64,000 nt of DNA from Comamonadaceae bacterium. GTDB taxonomy: Bacteria > Pseudomonadota > Gammaproteobacteria > Burkholderiales > Burkholderiaceae_C. The stretch's first letter is position 1; each line of letters begins with the position of its first letter. The notes under the pieces are model-generated. The model did not search any database. It saw only the letters and a program-made list of their open reading frames with translations, and had not been told where the DNA came from. A program made the position numbers and the translations under genes. Location: positions 62,001-126,000 of the forward strand of contig CANGPN010000003.1 in assembly GCA_947456305.1 (NCBI GenBank), in the 5' to 3' direction. This document shows positions 26,121 through 37,075 of the stretch, one piece after another.

Positions 26121-27205
26121 CCACACAAACCGTACACATAGATTTGGGCGAGCGCAGTTATGAGATTGCCATCGCCAGCGGCTTGCTTGACAGTGCTGCG
26201 GCCTGGCAAGGTTTGCCCAAAGCAGGGGCCGCGCTCATCGTCACCAACGACACAGTCGCACCTTTGTACTTGGCCCATTTGCAGCACAGCTTGGCGACGC
26301 ATTACCCGGTCATCCATGTGTGCAGCTTGCCTGATGGCGAGAGCTACAAAACCTGGGACAGCTTGAACTTGATATTTGATGAACTGCTGGGCAAAGCCTG
26401 CGACCGCAAAACCGTGTTGTTCGCACTCGGTGGCGGTGTGATCGGCGACATCACCGGCTTTGCCGCCGCTTGCTACATGCGCGGCGTGCCTTTTGTGCAA
26501 GTGCCCACCACGCTATTGTCGCAAGTCGATTCATCGGTGGGCGGCAAAACCGCCATCAACCACCCCATCGGTAAAAACATGATCGGCGCGTTTTACCAAC
26601 CCGAGCGTGTGGTGTGTGACTTGGCCACCTTGCAAACCCTGCCGCCGCGCGAACTCAGCGCCGGACTGGCCGAGGTCATCAAATACGGACCGATCGCCGA
26701 CATGGCGTTTCTCGATTGGATAGAACAGCATGTGCATGAACTGCTGGCGCGCGACCCGCAAGCGCTGGCGTATGCGGTCAAACGCAGTTGCGAAATCAAA
26801 GCCTGGGTGGTCGGCCAGGATGAACGTGAAAGCGGCATACGCGCGATTCTCAATTTCGGCCACACCTTTGGTCATGCTATTGAAGCCGGTTTGGGTTTTG
26901 GTGTTTGGTTGCATGGCGAAGCAGTGGGTTGCGGCATGGTGATGGCCGCGCATTTGTCGCAGCGTTTGGGTTTGGTGGACATGTCGTTTGTCGATCGACT
27001 CACCGCTTTGATCGCCAAAGCCGGATTGCCCGTCACCGGCCCCGATCTGGGCGCAGACGTTTATTTGCATCACATGCGTGTCGACAAAAAAGCCGAGGCG
27101 GGTGACATACGTTTTGTGTTGATAGACCCGCCCGGCAAAGCTGTGGTGCGTGGCGCACCCGATGCGCTGGTCGCCGAGGTGGTGCAAGCCTGCTGCCGCG
27201 CATGA
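26117..27205 (+). CDS. aroB: 3-dehydroquinate synthase
   Basis: A 362-residue NAD- and metal-dependent enzyme turning DAHP into 3-dehydroquinate. Present are the [19 protein letters not shown] nucleotide loop, [16 protein letters not shown], the GLAEVIKYG segment, and metal ligands in [12 protein letters not shown] and [11 protein letters not shown]. Length is standard. It overlaps aroK and dgt by four bases each, so these are cotranslated. Confidence 0.97.
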   Translation: MTTQTVHIDLGERSYEIAIASGLLDSAAAWQGLPKAGAALIVTNDTVAPLYLAHLQHSLATHYPVIHVCSLPDGESYKTWDSLNLIFDELLGKACDRKTVLFALGGGVIGDITGFAAACYMRGVPFVQVPTTLLSQVDSSVGGKTAINHPIGKNMIGAFYQPERVVCDLATLQTLPPRELSAGLAEVIKYGPIADMAFLDWIEQHVHELLARDPQALAYAVKRSCEIKAWVVGQDERESGIRAILNFGHTFGHAIEAGLGFGVWLHGEAVGCGMVMAAHLSQRLGLVDMSFVDRLTALIAKAGLPVTGPDLGADVYLHHMRVDKKAEAGDIRFVLIDPPGKAVVRGAPDALVAEVVQACCRA

Positions 27206-28356
27206 GCGCTTTGTTTGGTGAGCCGGTTGCCACTGCCGCTACAGGTTTGGCAGCCTACGCCTGCCATCCACACGCAAGTCGCGGCAGACGTTTTGCAGAA
27301 CCTGAAGCTCCTACGCGCAATCTGTTTCAACGTGACCGCGACCGCATCGTGCATTCCACCGCGTTTCGCCGACTCGTTTACAAAACCCAAGTGTTCCTCA
27401 ACCACGAAGGCGATTTGTTTCGCACACGTTTAACGCATTCGCTGGAAGTGGCGCAACTCGGTCGCTCACTCGCGCGGGCTTTGGGTTTGCATGAAGATTT
27501 GGTTGAAGCCATTGCATTGGCGCACGACCTGGGTCACACACCGTTTGGTCACGCCGGACAAGATGCGTTGAACGAATGCATGTCTCCCTATGGCGGTTTT
27601 GAGCACAACCTGCAAAGCCTGCGCGTAGTGGATTCGCTGGAAGAGCGCTACCCGCAGTTTGACGGTTTGAATTTGTGCTTTGAAACCCGCGAAGGCATAT
27701 TGAAACACTGCTCTCAGCGCAATGCGCAAATGCTGGAGGAGGCCGAGCCCGGCGGCGTGGGTGCGCGGTTTTTGCAACGCCAGCAACCGTCGCTGGAAGC
27801 GCAGTTGTGCAACCTCGCCGACGAGATGGCCTACAACGCGCACGACATAGACGACGGTGTGCGCTCCGGCCTGATCACGCTAGAGCAATTGCAAGAAGTG
27901 GTGTTGTTCAACACCTACCGTTTGCGTGTGCAAGATGAATTTCCCAAACTCTCCGGCAGACGATTGCTGTATGAAACCATACGCCGCATGCTCAGCGATC
28001 AGGTGTATGACGTGATGGACAGCACACGTGCTTTATTGCAAGAGCATGCGCCTGCTTGCGTGGACGATGTGCGCCGCTCGCCGCCCTTGGTGCGATTTAG
28101 CCCCGGCATGCGTGCGGCCAGCACCGAGCTCAAACATTTTTTGCTGCACAGCTTGTACAGACATCCACAGGTGTTGCAAACCACCGATTGGGCACGCCAA
28201 GTGGTGAGCGAATTGTTCAACGCTTATATGAACAAACCGCAAGACATGCCCGAGCGCCATGCCAAGCGCAGCAACCTGCCGCGTGCTGTCTCCGACTACA
28301 TCGCTGGCATGACCGATAGGTTTGCCACCAAAGAGCACGCGCGTTTGACAGCGTGA
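27202..28356 (+). CDS. dgt: deoxyguanosinetriphosphate triphosphohydrolase-like protein
   Basis: A 384-residue HD-domain hydrolase of the dGTPase family releasing triphosphate from dNTPs. [32 protein letters not shown], the metal HD pair in [23 protein letters not shown] and [14 protein letters not shown] are intact. Length fits the short (type 2) clade. It is coupled to aroB. Confidence 0.95.
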   Translation: MSALFGEPVATAATGLAAYACHPHASRGRRFAEPEAPTRNLFQRDRDRIVHSTAFRRLVYKTQVFLNHEGDLFRTRLTHSLEVAQLGRSLARALGLHEDLVEAIALAHDLGHTPFGHAGQDALNECMSPYGGFEHNLQSLRVVDSLEERYPQFDGLNLCFETREGILKHCSQRNAQMLEEAEPGGVGARFLQRQQPSLEAQLCNLADEMAYNAHDIDDGVRSGLITLEQLQEVVLFNTYRLRVQDEFPKLSGRRLLYETIRRMLSDQVYDVMDSTRALLQEHAPACVDDVRRSPPLVRFSPGMRAASTELKHFLLHSLYRHPQVLQTTDWARQVVSELFNAYMNKPQDMPERHAKRSNLPRAVSDYIAGMTDRFATKEHARLTA

Positions 28357-28364
28357 ACCGCTGA

Positions 28365-29570
28365 ATGCATACACACCGTTTTGGCATACACCCTTCATGG
28401 GTCATTGTGTGGGCCGGTGTGTGCGCTGCCTTGCATGTGGGCAAGTTGTCGCCTGCTTTGCCCGTGTTGCAAGACGCGTTGCACATCAGTTTGGTGCAAG
28501 CAGGGTTTTTGTTGTCTGCCGTGCAAATCGCTGGCATGACACTGGGCCTGGCCGTTGGTTTGAGTGCCGATGGTTTGGGCTTGCGCCGCAGCATGTTGAG
28601 TGGCTTGGCCGTGTTGTCATTCGCCAGTTTGTGCGGCGGGTTTGCAAATGATGCCAGTAGCTTGCTGGCCTTGCGTGCGCTTGAAGGACTGGGTTTTTTA
28701 CTCGTCGTCATGCCCGCGCCTGCACTCATTCGCCGCACGGTGGATTCGTCACAACTCAGCGGCCGCATGGGCTGGTGGGGCACTTACATGCCGACCGGCA
28801 ACGCCATGGCTTTGCTCTGCGGCCCGTGGGTGATCGCGGGTTTGAATTGGCAAGCCTGGTGGTGGTTGCTTGGTGTTGTTTCTGCAATCGCATTCTTGGT
28901 TGTGTGGTGGTGCGTGCCGAATGTGGCGGCAACTGCGGTGTCTTCACACAGCCATACTTGGCAACAACGTTTAACACTGACCTTGCGAAGCCCCGGCCCG
29001 TGGTTGGTCGCATTCACTTTTGCTGCGTATTCATCCCAGTGGTTGGCGGTGATTGGTTTTTTACCTTCTGTTTACGCGCAACTCGGTGTGAGCGCAGGCA
29101 AGGGCGGCGTGTTGTCAGCTTGCGTTGCGCTGGCCAATGTCAGTGGAAACATCATGGCCGGGCGTTTGTTGCAACGTGCTTGGGCGGCAGAGCGATTGTT
29201 GTTCATAGGGTTTGTTGGCATGACACTGGGCGCGGTCGGCGCGTATGCAGAATGGCAAGGCGCTGGTTTGCCAACTGCATTGCGCTTTGTGTGCGTGCTG
29301 ATGTTTTCAGCCATAGGCGGACTGATTCCCGCCACTTTGTTTTCATGCGCGTTGCGCTTGGCACCGAACGAAGCTACCGTCTCCACCACCGTCGGCCACA
29401 TGCAGCAATGGTCTGCGCTGGGTCAGTTTGCAGGCCCGCCGCTCGTGGCCTGGGTGGCGGTCATGGCAGGTGGTTGGCAACTCACCTGGGGCGTGACTGC
29501 GGTGCTGAGCGCCGCCGGTATGGTGTTGGCGTATTTCATTGGACAAGCGGTGACCATTAAGAAAGTTTGA
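28365..29570 (+). CDS. MFS transporter, CynX/NimT-like
   Basis: A 401-residue permease with about 12 membrane segments. The first segments (GKLSPALPVLQDALHISLVQAG, FLLSAVQIAGMTLGL, RALEGLGFLLVVMPAPALI) resemble the CynX/NimT-type MFS group, whose members move cyanate, nitroimidazole or other small solutes. No substrate can be assigned. It starts 9 bases after dgt and may be the last member of that transcript. Confidence 0.82.
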   Translation: MHTHRFGIHPSWVIVWAGVCAALHVGKLSPALPVLQDALHISLVQAGFLLSAVQIAGMTLGLAVGLSADGLGLRRSMLSGLAVLSFASLCGGFANDASSLLALRALEGLGFLLVVMPAPALIRRTVDSSQLSGRMGWWGTYMPTGNAMALLCGPWVIAGLNWQAWWWLLGVVSAIAFLVVWWCVPNVAATAVSSHSHTWQQRLTLTLRSPGPWLVAFTFAAYSSQWLAVIGFLPSVYAQLGVSAGKGGVLSACVALANVSGNIMAGRLLQRAWAAERLLFIGFVGMTLGAVGAYAEWQGAGLPTALRFVCVLMFSAIGGLIPATLFSCALRLAPNEATVSTTVGHMQQWSALGQFAGPPLVAWVAVMAGGWQLTWGVTAVLSAAGMVLAYFIGQAVTIKKV

Positions 29571-29571
29571 T

Positions 29572-30123
29572 ATGAATAGCGATGAAGAGCGCGATGTGAT
29601 TCAAGCCACGCAACATTGGCTGGACAAAGCGGTGATAGGCCTGAACCTGTGCCCGTTTGCCAAAGCCGTGGTGGCCAAACAGCAAGTGCGCATGGTGGTG
29701 TGCATGGACAGCGAGCCCGAGCAAGTGTTGCAGATGCTGCAACAAGAAATGCAGTTGTTGATAGACACCGATGCCGCAGTCATAGACACCACGCTGTTGA
29801 TTGCGCCCAATCTGTTGCCGGATTTTTTAGACTTCAACGAGTTTTTGTTTGACTGCGATTCGGTGTTGGCCTCGATGGAATTAGAGGGCGTGCTGCAAAT
29901 CGCCGACTTTCACCCGCGCTACCAATTTGCGGGCACACAAACGGACGATATCAGCAACTTCACCAATCGCGCGCCATTTCCCACGTTGCATTTACTGCGC
30001 GAAGAAAGTATGGATAAGGCCGTGGCTGCGTTCCCGGATGCGTCGCTGATTTATGAAAGGAATGTGGAGGTGCTGGAGGCGTTGGGGAGAGAGGGGTGGG
30101 AGGCTTTGGGGTTAGCAAACTAA
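29572..30123 (+). CDS. DUF1415 family protein
   Basis: A 183-residue soluble protein of the DUF1415 family. Characteristic are [21 protein letters not shown] near the N-terminus, [21 protein letters not shown] and [30 protein letters not shown]. The Cys-Pro-Phe and the conserved Asn/Arg cluster suggest an enzyme, but no function is established. The ATG follows the MFS stop by one base. Confidence 0.85.
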   Translation: [183 protein letters not shown]

Positions 30124-30175
30124 GAGTCCATCTGACGAAGTCACAGCCTCCCTCTTTGATAGGCACAATCTCCCC

Positions 30176-31060
30176 ATGCCCAAATCCAAACATACCGCCC
30201 CTAAGGTCCAAACGCCAAGCGATCAACTCAACCTGCGCCCCGGCCAGTCCATCGACTTGCTGAAAGAACTGCACATACTCACGCGCGACGGCAAGCTCAA
30301 CCAAGACTCACGCCGCAAACTCAAACAGGTTAACCACCTGTTTCAGTTCATCGAAAAAATCCTCAAAGAATTACCTGCCGCTGATGCAGGCCCCACGTTG
30401 GCCGACCATGGCGCGGGCAAGTCTTATTTGGGATTCATCATTTACGACTTGTTTTTCAAAAGCCTAGGCCAAGGCCATATTTACGGCATTGAAACCCGCA
30501 GCGAATTGGTGGACTCGTCCGCTGCTTTAGCCAAGCGTTTGGGCTTTGAGCGCATGCAGTTTCTCAACACCAGCGTGGCCGAGTCTGTACAAAGTGACGC
30601 CATGCCCGCGCAGATCGATGTGGTCACCGCGCTGCATGCGTGTGACACCGCCACCGACGACGCCATCGCTTTCGGTTTGCAAAAGCAGGCGAAGTACATG
30701 GTGTTGGTGCCGTGTTGTCAGGCGGAATTGGCGCGTGTGTTGAACAAAAACAAAGCGCTGAATTTGCAGCGCACGCCGCTGGCCGAGTTGTGGCGGCATC
30801 CGCTGCACACGCGCGAAGTCGGCAGTCAATTAACCAACGTATTGCGCTGTTTGTATTTAGAGGCGAACGGTTACCAAGTGACGGTGACCGAGTTGGTCGG
30901 CTGGGAACACAGCATGAAAAACGAACTGATACTGGCGAAATTCACCGGGCAACGCAAGCAGGCGTCGGCGGATAGATTGCAGGCGTTGTTAAAGGAATTT
31001 GGTTTGGAAGAAATGGGAAATTGGGGTCAAGTCCCGAAATTGGGGTCAGGTTCCAATTAA
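30176..31060 (+). CDS. SAM-dependent methyltransferase (Methyltransf_32/METTL25-like), C-terminus formed by a REP element
   Basis: A 294-residue methyltransferase-like protein. ADHGAGKSYLGFIIYDLF replaces the usual motif I, then IYGIETRSELVDSSAALAKRLGF, ALHACDTATDDAIAFGL (the HACD motif of this family) and LVPCCQAEL. These fit the Methyltransf_32 group that includes METTL25/RRNAD1 and tRNA methylases; the substrate is unknown. The last ~14 residues (NWGQVPKLGSGSN) are encoded by the REP-like palindrome, which also gives the stop, so the ancestral C-terminus has probably been replaced. Confidence 0.83.
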   Translation: MPKSKHTAPKVQTPSDQLNLRPGQSIDLLKELHILTRDGKLNQDSRRKLKQVNHLFQFIEKILKELPAADAGPTLADHGAGKSYLGFIIYDLFFKSLGQGHIYGIETRSELVDSSAALAKRLGFERMQFLNTSVAESVQSDAMPAQIDVVTALHACDTATDDAIAFGLQKQAKYMVLVPCCQAELARVLNKNKALNLQRTPLAELWRHPLHTREVGSQLTNVLRCLYLEANGYQVTVTELVGWEHSMKNELILAKFTGQRKQASADRLQALLKEFGLEEMGNWGQVPKLGSGSN

Positions 31061-31102
31061 TTCTGCGAATTAATTGGAACCTGACCCCAATTTCCCATTT
31101 CC
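31009..31102. repeat. REP-like palindrome with 28-bp perfect arms
   Basis: GAAATTGGGGTCAGGTTCCA... (31036-31063) is the exact reverse complement of 31067-31094 with a three-base TGC loop. A second, outer pair links 31009-31028 with 31083-31102 through an extra copy of AAATTGGGGTCA at 31018. The left copies are a direct repeat, AAATTGGGGTCAAG and AAATTGGGGTCAGG. It lies between the methyltransferase and thioredoxin genes and runs into the former. It may also terminate transcription. Confidence 0.92.
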
Positions 31103-31109
31103 CAAGTCC

Positions 31110-31490
31110 CTAACTTAACCTCATCAACTCCGGCATCACGTTTTGCCAAACAGGGTCGCTGATCAGCGGGAAATCCCCGGCCAATGCCGCCTGGCACATG
31201 CGCTGCAAAGTTTCCGCGTGTGGCAACACGGTACCCGCAAATCTGGCCTGGCCTTGGGCATCGGCGATTAACAGGGTTGGAAAATTTTCGATATCGAGAT
31301 CGCCCAGCAAATCATCATGGCTCTCGATATCCACCCACACAAACCGTACGTCAGGCCATTGCGCTGCCAATTGATCGAAGATGGGTTGGTATTCACGACA
31401 GGTTCCGCACCATTGCGCGCACAGGCAAAACACATGCATGGCATGCCCTGGTGCGGGCGGGGATAACACTGACTTGTTCATGTTTCGCAT
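31110..31490 (-). CDS. thioredoxin-family protein
   Basis: A 126-residue thioredoxin-fold protein. The redox site is AQWCGTCREYQP (WCGTC), the cis-proline is in ENFPTLLIAD, and the length fits one domain with a short C-terminal extension. No signal peptide is evident, so it should be cytoplasmic. Unlike TrxA (WCGPC) the dipeptide is GT, which alters redox potential. The ATG three codons downstream is an equally good start. It is convergent with the methyltransferase across the palindrome. Confidence 0.85.
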   Translation of the reverse strand: MRNMNKSVLSPPAPGHAMHVFCLCAQWCGTCREYQPIFDQLAAQWPDVRFVWVDIESHDDLLGDLDIENFPTLLIADAQGQARFAGTVLPHAETLQRMCQAALAGDFPLISDPVWQNVMPELMRLS

Positions 31491-31545
31491 GATAACGGTG
31501 CACTCTTCACAAACCGCAGGCCGCGGCTCGCATTACCATCCCCGC

Positions 31546-32235
31546 ATGGCCCGACTGCCCAGACTCACGCTTACCGGTTATCCGCACCATGTGATATTGC
31601 GTGGCAACAACCGTCAATCAATTTTCAAAGACAACAGCGACAGGCAAACCTTGCTGGCGCTGTTGGTCGGGTTTTGTCAAAAGCATTTGGTGGATTTGCA
31701 TGCCTTTGTGTTGATGGACAACCATTTGCATTTGCTGCTGACCCCGCAAGCCGACAAGGCTTTGTCCAAAATGATGCAGGACCTGGGCCGCGACTATGTC
31801 CGCTATTTCAATCAGCGCCACACCCGCACCGGCACCTTGTGGGAAGGGCGGTTTCGCAGTTCGCTGATACAAACCGACAGGTATTTTTTGGCTTGCATGG
31901 CCTATATCGATTTGAACCCGGTGCGCGCTGGCATGGTGGCGCAGCCGCTGGACCACCCGTGGTCCAGCCACGCGCATTACGTGGGCGCGCGTCTGGACAA
32001 CTGGCTGGTGGCGCACGATGTGTACTGGGCGCTGGGCAATACGCCGTTCGCCAGAGAAAAAGCGTATGCGGAATTGGTTCAAGCTGGCATTGAAGAAAGC
32101 AAGAAGCACGCGCTCACATCATCGGTGCTCGGTGGCTGGGCACTGGGCGAAGATGACTTTATGCAAAACCTGCAACCCATGGCCAAACGGCGGGTCAGCA
32201 AGAGCAAAGCCGGGAGGCCGTTCAAGCCAGACTGA
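31546..32235 (+). CDS. REP-associated tyrosine transposase (RAYT, Y1_Tnp)
   Basis: A 229-residue HUH single-strand transposase. It begins MARLPRLTLTGYPHHVILRG, the usual RAYT opening. The HUH motif is H60-L-H62 in LMDNHLHLLLTP, the candidate nucleophile tyrosines are Y84 and Y87 in DYVRYFNQ, and GTLWEGRFRSSLI and AYIDLNPVRAGMV follow. RAYTs act on REP palindromes rather than on terminal repeats of an IS. Matching palindromes lie at 31009-31102 and 32281-32305, which supports the assignment. The earlier in-frame codon at 31381 lies inside the thioredoxin gene and is rejected. Confidence 0.93.
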   Translation: MARLPRLTLTGYPHHVILRGNNRQSIFKDNSDRQTLLALLVGFCQKHLVDLHAFVLMDNHLHLLLTPQADKALSKMMQDLGRDYVRYFNQRHTRTGTLWEGRFRSSLIQTDRYFLACMAYIDLNPVRAGMVAQPLDHPWSSHAHYVGARLDNWLVAHDVYWALGNTPFAREKAYAELVQAGIEESKKHALTSSVLGGWALGEDDFMQNLQPMAKRRVSKSKAGRPFKPD

Positions 32236-32280
32236 AGATTTGATCTGTCCCCAATTAAATACCTGAATTAATTAATCAAC

Positions 32281-32305
32281 AATTAATTGGAACCTGACCC
32301 CAATT
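32281..32305. repeat. second REP-like copy, upstream of gltB
   Basis: AATTAATTGGAACCTGACCC (and five more bases) repeats 25 bases of the right arm of the 31 kb palindrome exactly. A partial reverse copy, TCCCCAATTAAAT, lies about 30 bases before it. It sits 73 bases before the gltB start, inside the likely promoter region. Confidence 0.88.
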
Positions 32306-32377
32306 AATTTGTTTGGTAAACCCTAATCTGTGGACTATGCTTACGCCCCTTGCACGATTTACACAGAGGATGGCGAA

Positions 32378-35300
32378 ATGCAGCACGCGTTTACCGAGGG
32401 TTTGTACCAGTCCAACCAAGAGCATGACGCTTGCGGCGTGGGTTTTGTCGCACACATCAAAGGCCAGAAAAGCCATGACATCGTGGCGCAGGCTTTGAAG
32501 ATTTTGGAAAACCTGGACCACCGTGGCGCGGTCGGCGCAGACAAATTAATGGGTGACGGTGCCGGTATCCTGATTCAATTGCCCGACGCGCTTTACCGCG
32601 AAGACATGGCCCAACAAGGTGTGAACTTGCCGGCCTTTGGTGAATACGGTGTCGGCATGGTGTTTCTGCCCAAAGAAAGCGCATCGCGTTTGGCCTGTGA
32701 ACAAGAACTCGAGCGCGCCATCCGCGCCGAGGGCCAAGTGTTGTTAGGCTGGCGCGACGTGCCGGTGAACAAAGACATGCCCATGTCACCCACGGTGCGC
32801 GCCAAAGAGCCGCTGATCCGCCAAGTGTTCATCGGCCGCGGCAACGATGTCATCGTGCAAGACGCGCTGGAGCGCAAGCTCTATGTCATTCGCAAAACCG
32901 CCAGCGCTGCCATCTCTCATTTGAACCTCAAGCACGGCAAAGAATATTACGTGCCCAGCATGTCCAGCCGCACGGTCATTTACAAAGGTTTGTTGCTCGC
33001 CGACCAAGTCGGTACCTATTTCAAAGATTTGCAAGATGCGCGTTGCGTGTCTGCATTGGGTTTGGTGCACCAGCGCTTCTCTACCAACACTTTCCCCGAG
33101 TGGCCGCTGGCTCACCCTTACCGCTATGTGGCGCACAACGGCGAGATCAACACGGTCAAAGGCAATTACAACTGGATGAAAGCACGCGAAGGCGTCATGT
33201 CTTCAGCAGTGCTCGGCGCAGATCTGAAAAAGCTTTACCCCATCAGTTTTGCTGACCAATCCGACACCGCCACGTTTGACAACTGCCTTGAGTTGCTCAC
33301 CATGGCCGGTTACCCGATCAGCCAAGCCATGATGATGATGATCCCCGAGCCTTGGGAAAACCACAGCCACATGGACCCGCGTCGCCGTGCGTTTTACGAA
33401 TACCACGCCGCCATGATGGAACCTTGGGACGGCCCGGCCTCCATCGTGTTCACCGACGGCAGACAAATCGGCGCGACCTTGGATCGCAACGGTTTGCGTC
33501 CTTCGCGTTATTGCATCACCGATGACGACCTGGTCATCATGGGTTCCGAGTCCGGCGTGTTGCCCGTGCCCGAGAGCAAGATCATTCGCAAATGGCGTTT
33601 GCAGCCCGGCAAGATGTTCTTGATCGACTTGGAACAAGGCCGCATGATCAACGACGAAGAGTTGAAATCCGGTCTGGCCAACAGCAAGCCTTACAAACAA
33701 TGGATTGAAAACTTGCGCATCCGTTTAGATGATGTGGAAGAACATCCGGTCGGCACACCCGAGCACACCGATTTGTCTTTGTTGGACCGCCAACAAGCCT
33801 TTGGTTACACCCAGGAAGATTTCAAATTCCTGATGGCGCCCATGGCCGCCAACGGCGAAGAAGCACTGGGCTCTATGGGCAACGACAGTCCTTTGGCTGT
33901 GTTGTCCAACAAAAACAAATCGCTTTACAACTACTTCAAGCAGTTGTTTGCGCAAGTGACCAATCCGCCCATCGACCCGATACGCGAAGCCATCGTCATG
34001 TCGCTGGTGTCATTCATCGGCCCCAAACCCAATCTGCTCGATATCAACCAGGTGAATCCTCCCATGCGCTTGGAAGTCAGCCAACCGGTGCTGGACTTCC
34101 AGGACATGGCCAAGCTGCGCCATATCGAAAGCATGACCAACGGCAAATTCAAAAGCGCCACCTTGGACATCACTTACCCCTTGAACTGGGGCCATGAAGG
34201 TGTGGAAGCCAAGCTGGCTTCTCTGTGTGCACAAGCGGTCGACCAAATCAAAGGCGGTCACAACATTCTCATCATCAGTGACAAAGCCTTGAATGCCACG
34301 CAAGTGGCGATTCCCGCGCTGCTGGCCTTGTCCGCCATTCACCAGCATTTGGTGAAAGAAGGTTTGCGCACCAGTGCAGGCTTGGTGGTGGAAACCGGCA
34401 GTGCGCGTGAAGTGCATCACTTTGCGGTGTTGGCCGGTTACGGTGCTGAAGCTGTTCATCCTTATTTGGCAATGGAATCTCTGGCCAGCATGCATGCGCA
34501 GTTGCCCGGTGATTTGTCTGCTGACAAAGCGATTTACAACTACGTCAAAGCCATTGGCAAAGGCCTGTCAAAAATCATGTCCAAGATGGGCGTGTCCACC
34601 TACATGTCATATTGCGGCGCTCAGTTGTTTGAAGCCATCGGTGTCAACAGCGAAACGATTGACAAATACTTCACCGGTACACCCAGCCGTGTGCAAGGCA
34701 TTGGTATTTTTGACATCGCTGAAGAAGCGATTCGCATGCACACCAGTGCGTTCAGCAACGACCCCGTATTGGCCACCATGCTCGACACCGGCGGCGAATA
34801 CGCTTGGCGCACCCGTGGCGAAGACCACATGTGGACACCCGACGCGATTGCGAAATTGCAGCACAGTGCACGCGCCAACAACTGGTCTACCTACAAAGAG
34901 TACGCGCAAATCATCAACGACCAAAGCCGCCGCCACATGACGCTGCGCGGATTGTTCGAATTCAAAATCGATCCGGCCAAAGCCATACCTATCGAGCAAG
35001 TTGAACCCGCATCAGAAATCGTCAAACGTTTCGCCACCGGTGCCATGTCACTGGGCTCCATCAGCACCGAAGCGCACGCCACCTTGGCCGTGGCCATGAA
35101 CCGCATCGGCGGCAAAAGCAACACCGGCGAAGGCGGTGAAGACCCGGCGCGTTACCGAAACGAACTCAAAGGCATTGCTATCAAACAAGGCGAGTCGTTG
35201 AAAAGCGTGATCGGCGACAAGCAAGTTGAAGTCGACATGCCTTTGCTGGCCGGTGATTCACTGCGCTCGAAAATCAAGCAGGTCGCTTCCGGGCGTTTCG

Positions 35301-37072
35301 GTGTCACCGCTGAATACCTGTCAAGCGCAGACCAGATTCAAATCAAAATGGCGCAAGGTGCCAAGCCGGGTGAGGGCGGTCAACTGCCCGGCGGCAAAGT
35401 GTCTGAGTACATCGGTTTTTTGCGTTACTCGGTGCCTGGTGTCGGCCTCATTTCTCCACCGCCGCACCACGACATTTATTCCATCGAAGACTTGGCTCAA
35501 CTCATTCACGATTTGAAAAACGTGGCACCGCATGCGGATGTCAGCGTCAAGCTCGTGTCTGAAGTCGGCGTGGGAACGATTGCCGCAGGCGTGGCCAAGT
35601 GCAAGGCAGACCACGTGGTCATCGCCGGACATGACGGCGGCACCGGTGCTTCACCTTGGTCGTCCATCAAACACGCAGGCAGTCCTTGGGAAATCGGTTT
35701 GGCCGAAACCCAGCAGACCTTGGTGTTGAATGGTTTGCGCGGACGCATACGCGTGCAAACCGACGGCCAGATGAAAACCGGTCGCGATGTCGCCATTGGT
35801 GCTTTGCTGGGTGCGGATGAATTCGGTTTTGCCACCGCACCGCTGGTGGTGGAAGGCTGCATCATGATGCGCAAATGCCACCTCAACACTTGCCCGGTGG
35901 GCGTGGCCACGCAAGACCCGGTGTTGCGCAAAAAATTCTCCGGCAAGCCCGAGCATGTGGTGAATTACTTCTTCTTTATCGCTGAAGAAGTGCGTCACAT
36001 CATGGCGCAACTCGGCATCGCCAAATTCGACGACATGATTGGCCGTGCCGATTTGCTAGACATGAAAAAAGGCGTGGAGCATTGGAAAGCCAAAGGCTTG
36101 GACTTCGGCCGTTTGTTGGCCATGCCTCAAATGCCGCAAGGCACACCGCTGTTCCATGTGGCCACACAAGAACATGGCTTGGACAAAGCGCTGGACAAAG
36201 TGCTGATCGAGAAAAGCCGCGCCGCCATCGACAAAGGCGAAAAAGTGCAGTTCATGGAAGTCGCGCGCAACGTCAACCGCTCGGTTGGAGCCATGTTGTC
36301 CGGTGCACTCACCAAGGTCCGCCCCGAAGGTTTGCCAGACGACACGTTGCGTATCCAGCTTGAAGGCACCGGCGGCCAATCTTTTGGCGCGTTTCTGGCC
36401 AAAGGCATCACGCTTTATTTAATAGGCGACGCCAACGACTACACCGGCAAAGGTTTGTCCGGTGGCCGCGTGGTGGTGCGCCCCAGCATCGATTTCCGGG
36501 GCGAAGCCACCAGCAACACCATCGTCGGCAACACCGTGTTGTACGGCGCGACCAGCGGCGAAGCGTTTTTCAGCGGCGTGGCCGGTGAACGTTTTGCGGT
36601 GCGTTTGTCCGGTGCCACTGCGGTGGTGGAAGGCACCGGCGACCACGGTTGCGAATACATGACTGGCGGCACGGTGGCTGTGCTGGGCAACACCGGTCGC
36701 AATTTCGCGGCTGGCATGAGCGGCGGCATCGCCTATGTGTATGACGAAGACGGTTTGTTTGCCGAGCGTTGCAACACCGCCATGGTCAGCATGGACAAAG
36801 TGCTGAGCGACAAAGAGCAAACCGACAATCTGCCCAAGGCGTTGTGGCACCGTGGTCAAACCGATGAAGCGCAGTTGAAGAAACTGCTGGAAGACCACCA
36901 CCGCTGGACCGGCTCTAAATGTGCCCGTGCGTTGTTGGACAACTGGAGCGAAGCCCGCGCCAAGTTTGTCAAAGTGTTCCCCAACGAATACAAACGCGCA
37001 CTCGGCGACATGGCTGCAGCGGATGCCAAACCGGCCGCCGCCAAAGCCAAAAAAGCGGTCGTCAAGTCTTGA
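32378..37072 (+). CDS. gltB: glutamate synthase (NADPH) large subunit
   Basis: A 1564-residue enzyme combining glutamine amide and 2-oxoglutarate to glutamate. From N to C: Ntn glutaminase domain with nucleophile cysteine C19 ([10 protein letters not shown]) exposed after an 18-residue propeptide; central domain; FMN-binding synthase domain (about 830-1200, with [10 protein letters not shown] and [12 protein letters not shown]); the 3Fe-4S cysteines in [12 protein letters not shown]; and the C-terminal glutamate synthase beta-helix ([12 protein letters not shown]...[16 protein letters not shown]). I choose the ATG at 32378 because it gives a usual propeptide and has AGAGGA upstream; an earlier frame codon is at 32330. 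The small subunit gltD lies after two intervening small genes. Confidence 0.97.
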   Translation: MQHAFTEGLYQSNQEHDACGVGFVAHIKGQKSHDIVAQALKILENLDHRGAVGADKLMGDGAGILIQLPDALYREDMAQQGVNLPAFGEYGVGMVFLPKESASRLACEQELERAIRAEGQVLLGWRDVPVNKDMPMSPTVRAKEPLIRQVFIGRGNDVIVQDALERKLYVIRKTASAAISHLNLKHGKEYYVPSMSSRTVIYKGLLLADQVGTYFKDLQDARCVSALGLVHQRFSTNTFPEWPLAHPYRYVAHNGEINTVKGNYNWMKAREGVMSSAVLGADLKKLYPISFADQSDTATFDNCLELLTMAGYPISQAMMMMIPEPWENHSHMDPRRRAFYEYHAAMMEPWDGPASIVFTDGRQIGATLDRNGLRPSRYCITDDDLVIMGSESGVLPVPESKIIRKWRLQPGKMFLIDLEQGRMINDEELKSGLANSKPYKQWIENLRIRLDDVEEHPVGTPEHTDLSLLDRQQAFGYTQEDFKFLMAPMAANGEEALGSMGNDSPLAVLSNKNKSLYNYFKQLFAQVTNPPIDPIREAIVMSLVSFIGPKPNLLDINQVNPPMRLEVSQPVLDFQDMAKLRHIESMTNGKFKSATLDITYPLNWGHEGVEAKLASLCAQAVDQIKGGHNILIISDKALNATQVAIPALLALSAIHQHLVKEGLRTSAGLVVETGSAREVHHFAVLAGYGAEAVHPYLAMESLASMHAQLPGDLSADKAIYNYVKAIGKGLSKIMSKMGVSTYMSYCGAQLFEAIGVNSETIDKYFTGTPSRVQGIGIFDIAEEAIRMHTSAFSNDPVLATMLDTGGEYAWRTRGEDHMWTPDAIAKLQHSARANNWSTYKEYAQIINDQSRRHMTLRGLFEFKIDPAKAIPIEQVEPASEIVKRFATGAMSLGSISTEAHATLAVAMNRIGGKSNTGEGGEDPARYRNELKGIAIKQGESLKSVIGDKQVEVDMPLLAGDSLRSKIKQVASGRFGVTAEYLSSADQIQIKMAQGAKPGEGGQLPGGKVSEYIGFLRYSVPGVGLISPPPHHDIYSIEDLAQLIHDLKNVAPHADVSVKLVSEVGVGTIAAGVAKCKADHVVIAGHDGGTGASPWSSIKHAGSPWEIGLAETQQTLVLNGLRGRIRVQTDGQMKTGRDVAIGALLGADEFGFATAPLVVEGCIMMRKCHLNTCPVGVATQDPVLRKKFSGKPEHVVNYFFFIAEEVRHIMAQLGIAKFDDMIGRADLLDMKKGVEHWKAKGLDFGRLLAMPQMPQGTPLFHVATQEHGLDKALDKVLIEKSRAAIDKGEKVQFMEVARNVNRSVGAMLSGALTKVRPEGLPDDTLRIQLEGTGGQSFGAFLAKGITLYLIGDANDYTGKGLSGGRVVVRPSIDFRGEATSNTIVGNTVLYGATSGEAFFSGVAGERFAVRLSGATAVVEGTGDHGCEYMTGGTVAVLGNTGRNFAAGMSGGIAYVYDEDGLFAERCNTAMVSMDKVLSDKEQTDNLPKALWHRGQTDEAQLKKLLEDHHRWTGSKCARALLDNWSEARAKFVKVFPNEYKRALGDMAAADAKPAAAKAKKAVVKS

Positions 37073-37075
37073 TGC

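Noticed and set aside
31381-31545. N-terminal extension of the RAYT transposase frame
   Set aside because: It lies within the thioredoxin gene and its promoter and has no family likeness; the ATG at 31546 gives the usual RAYT start.
31009-32305. Complete insertion sequence
   Set aside because: The flanking repeats are REP palindromes, not IS ends, no target duplication was seen, and RAYTs are not self-mobile in the usual sense.
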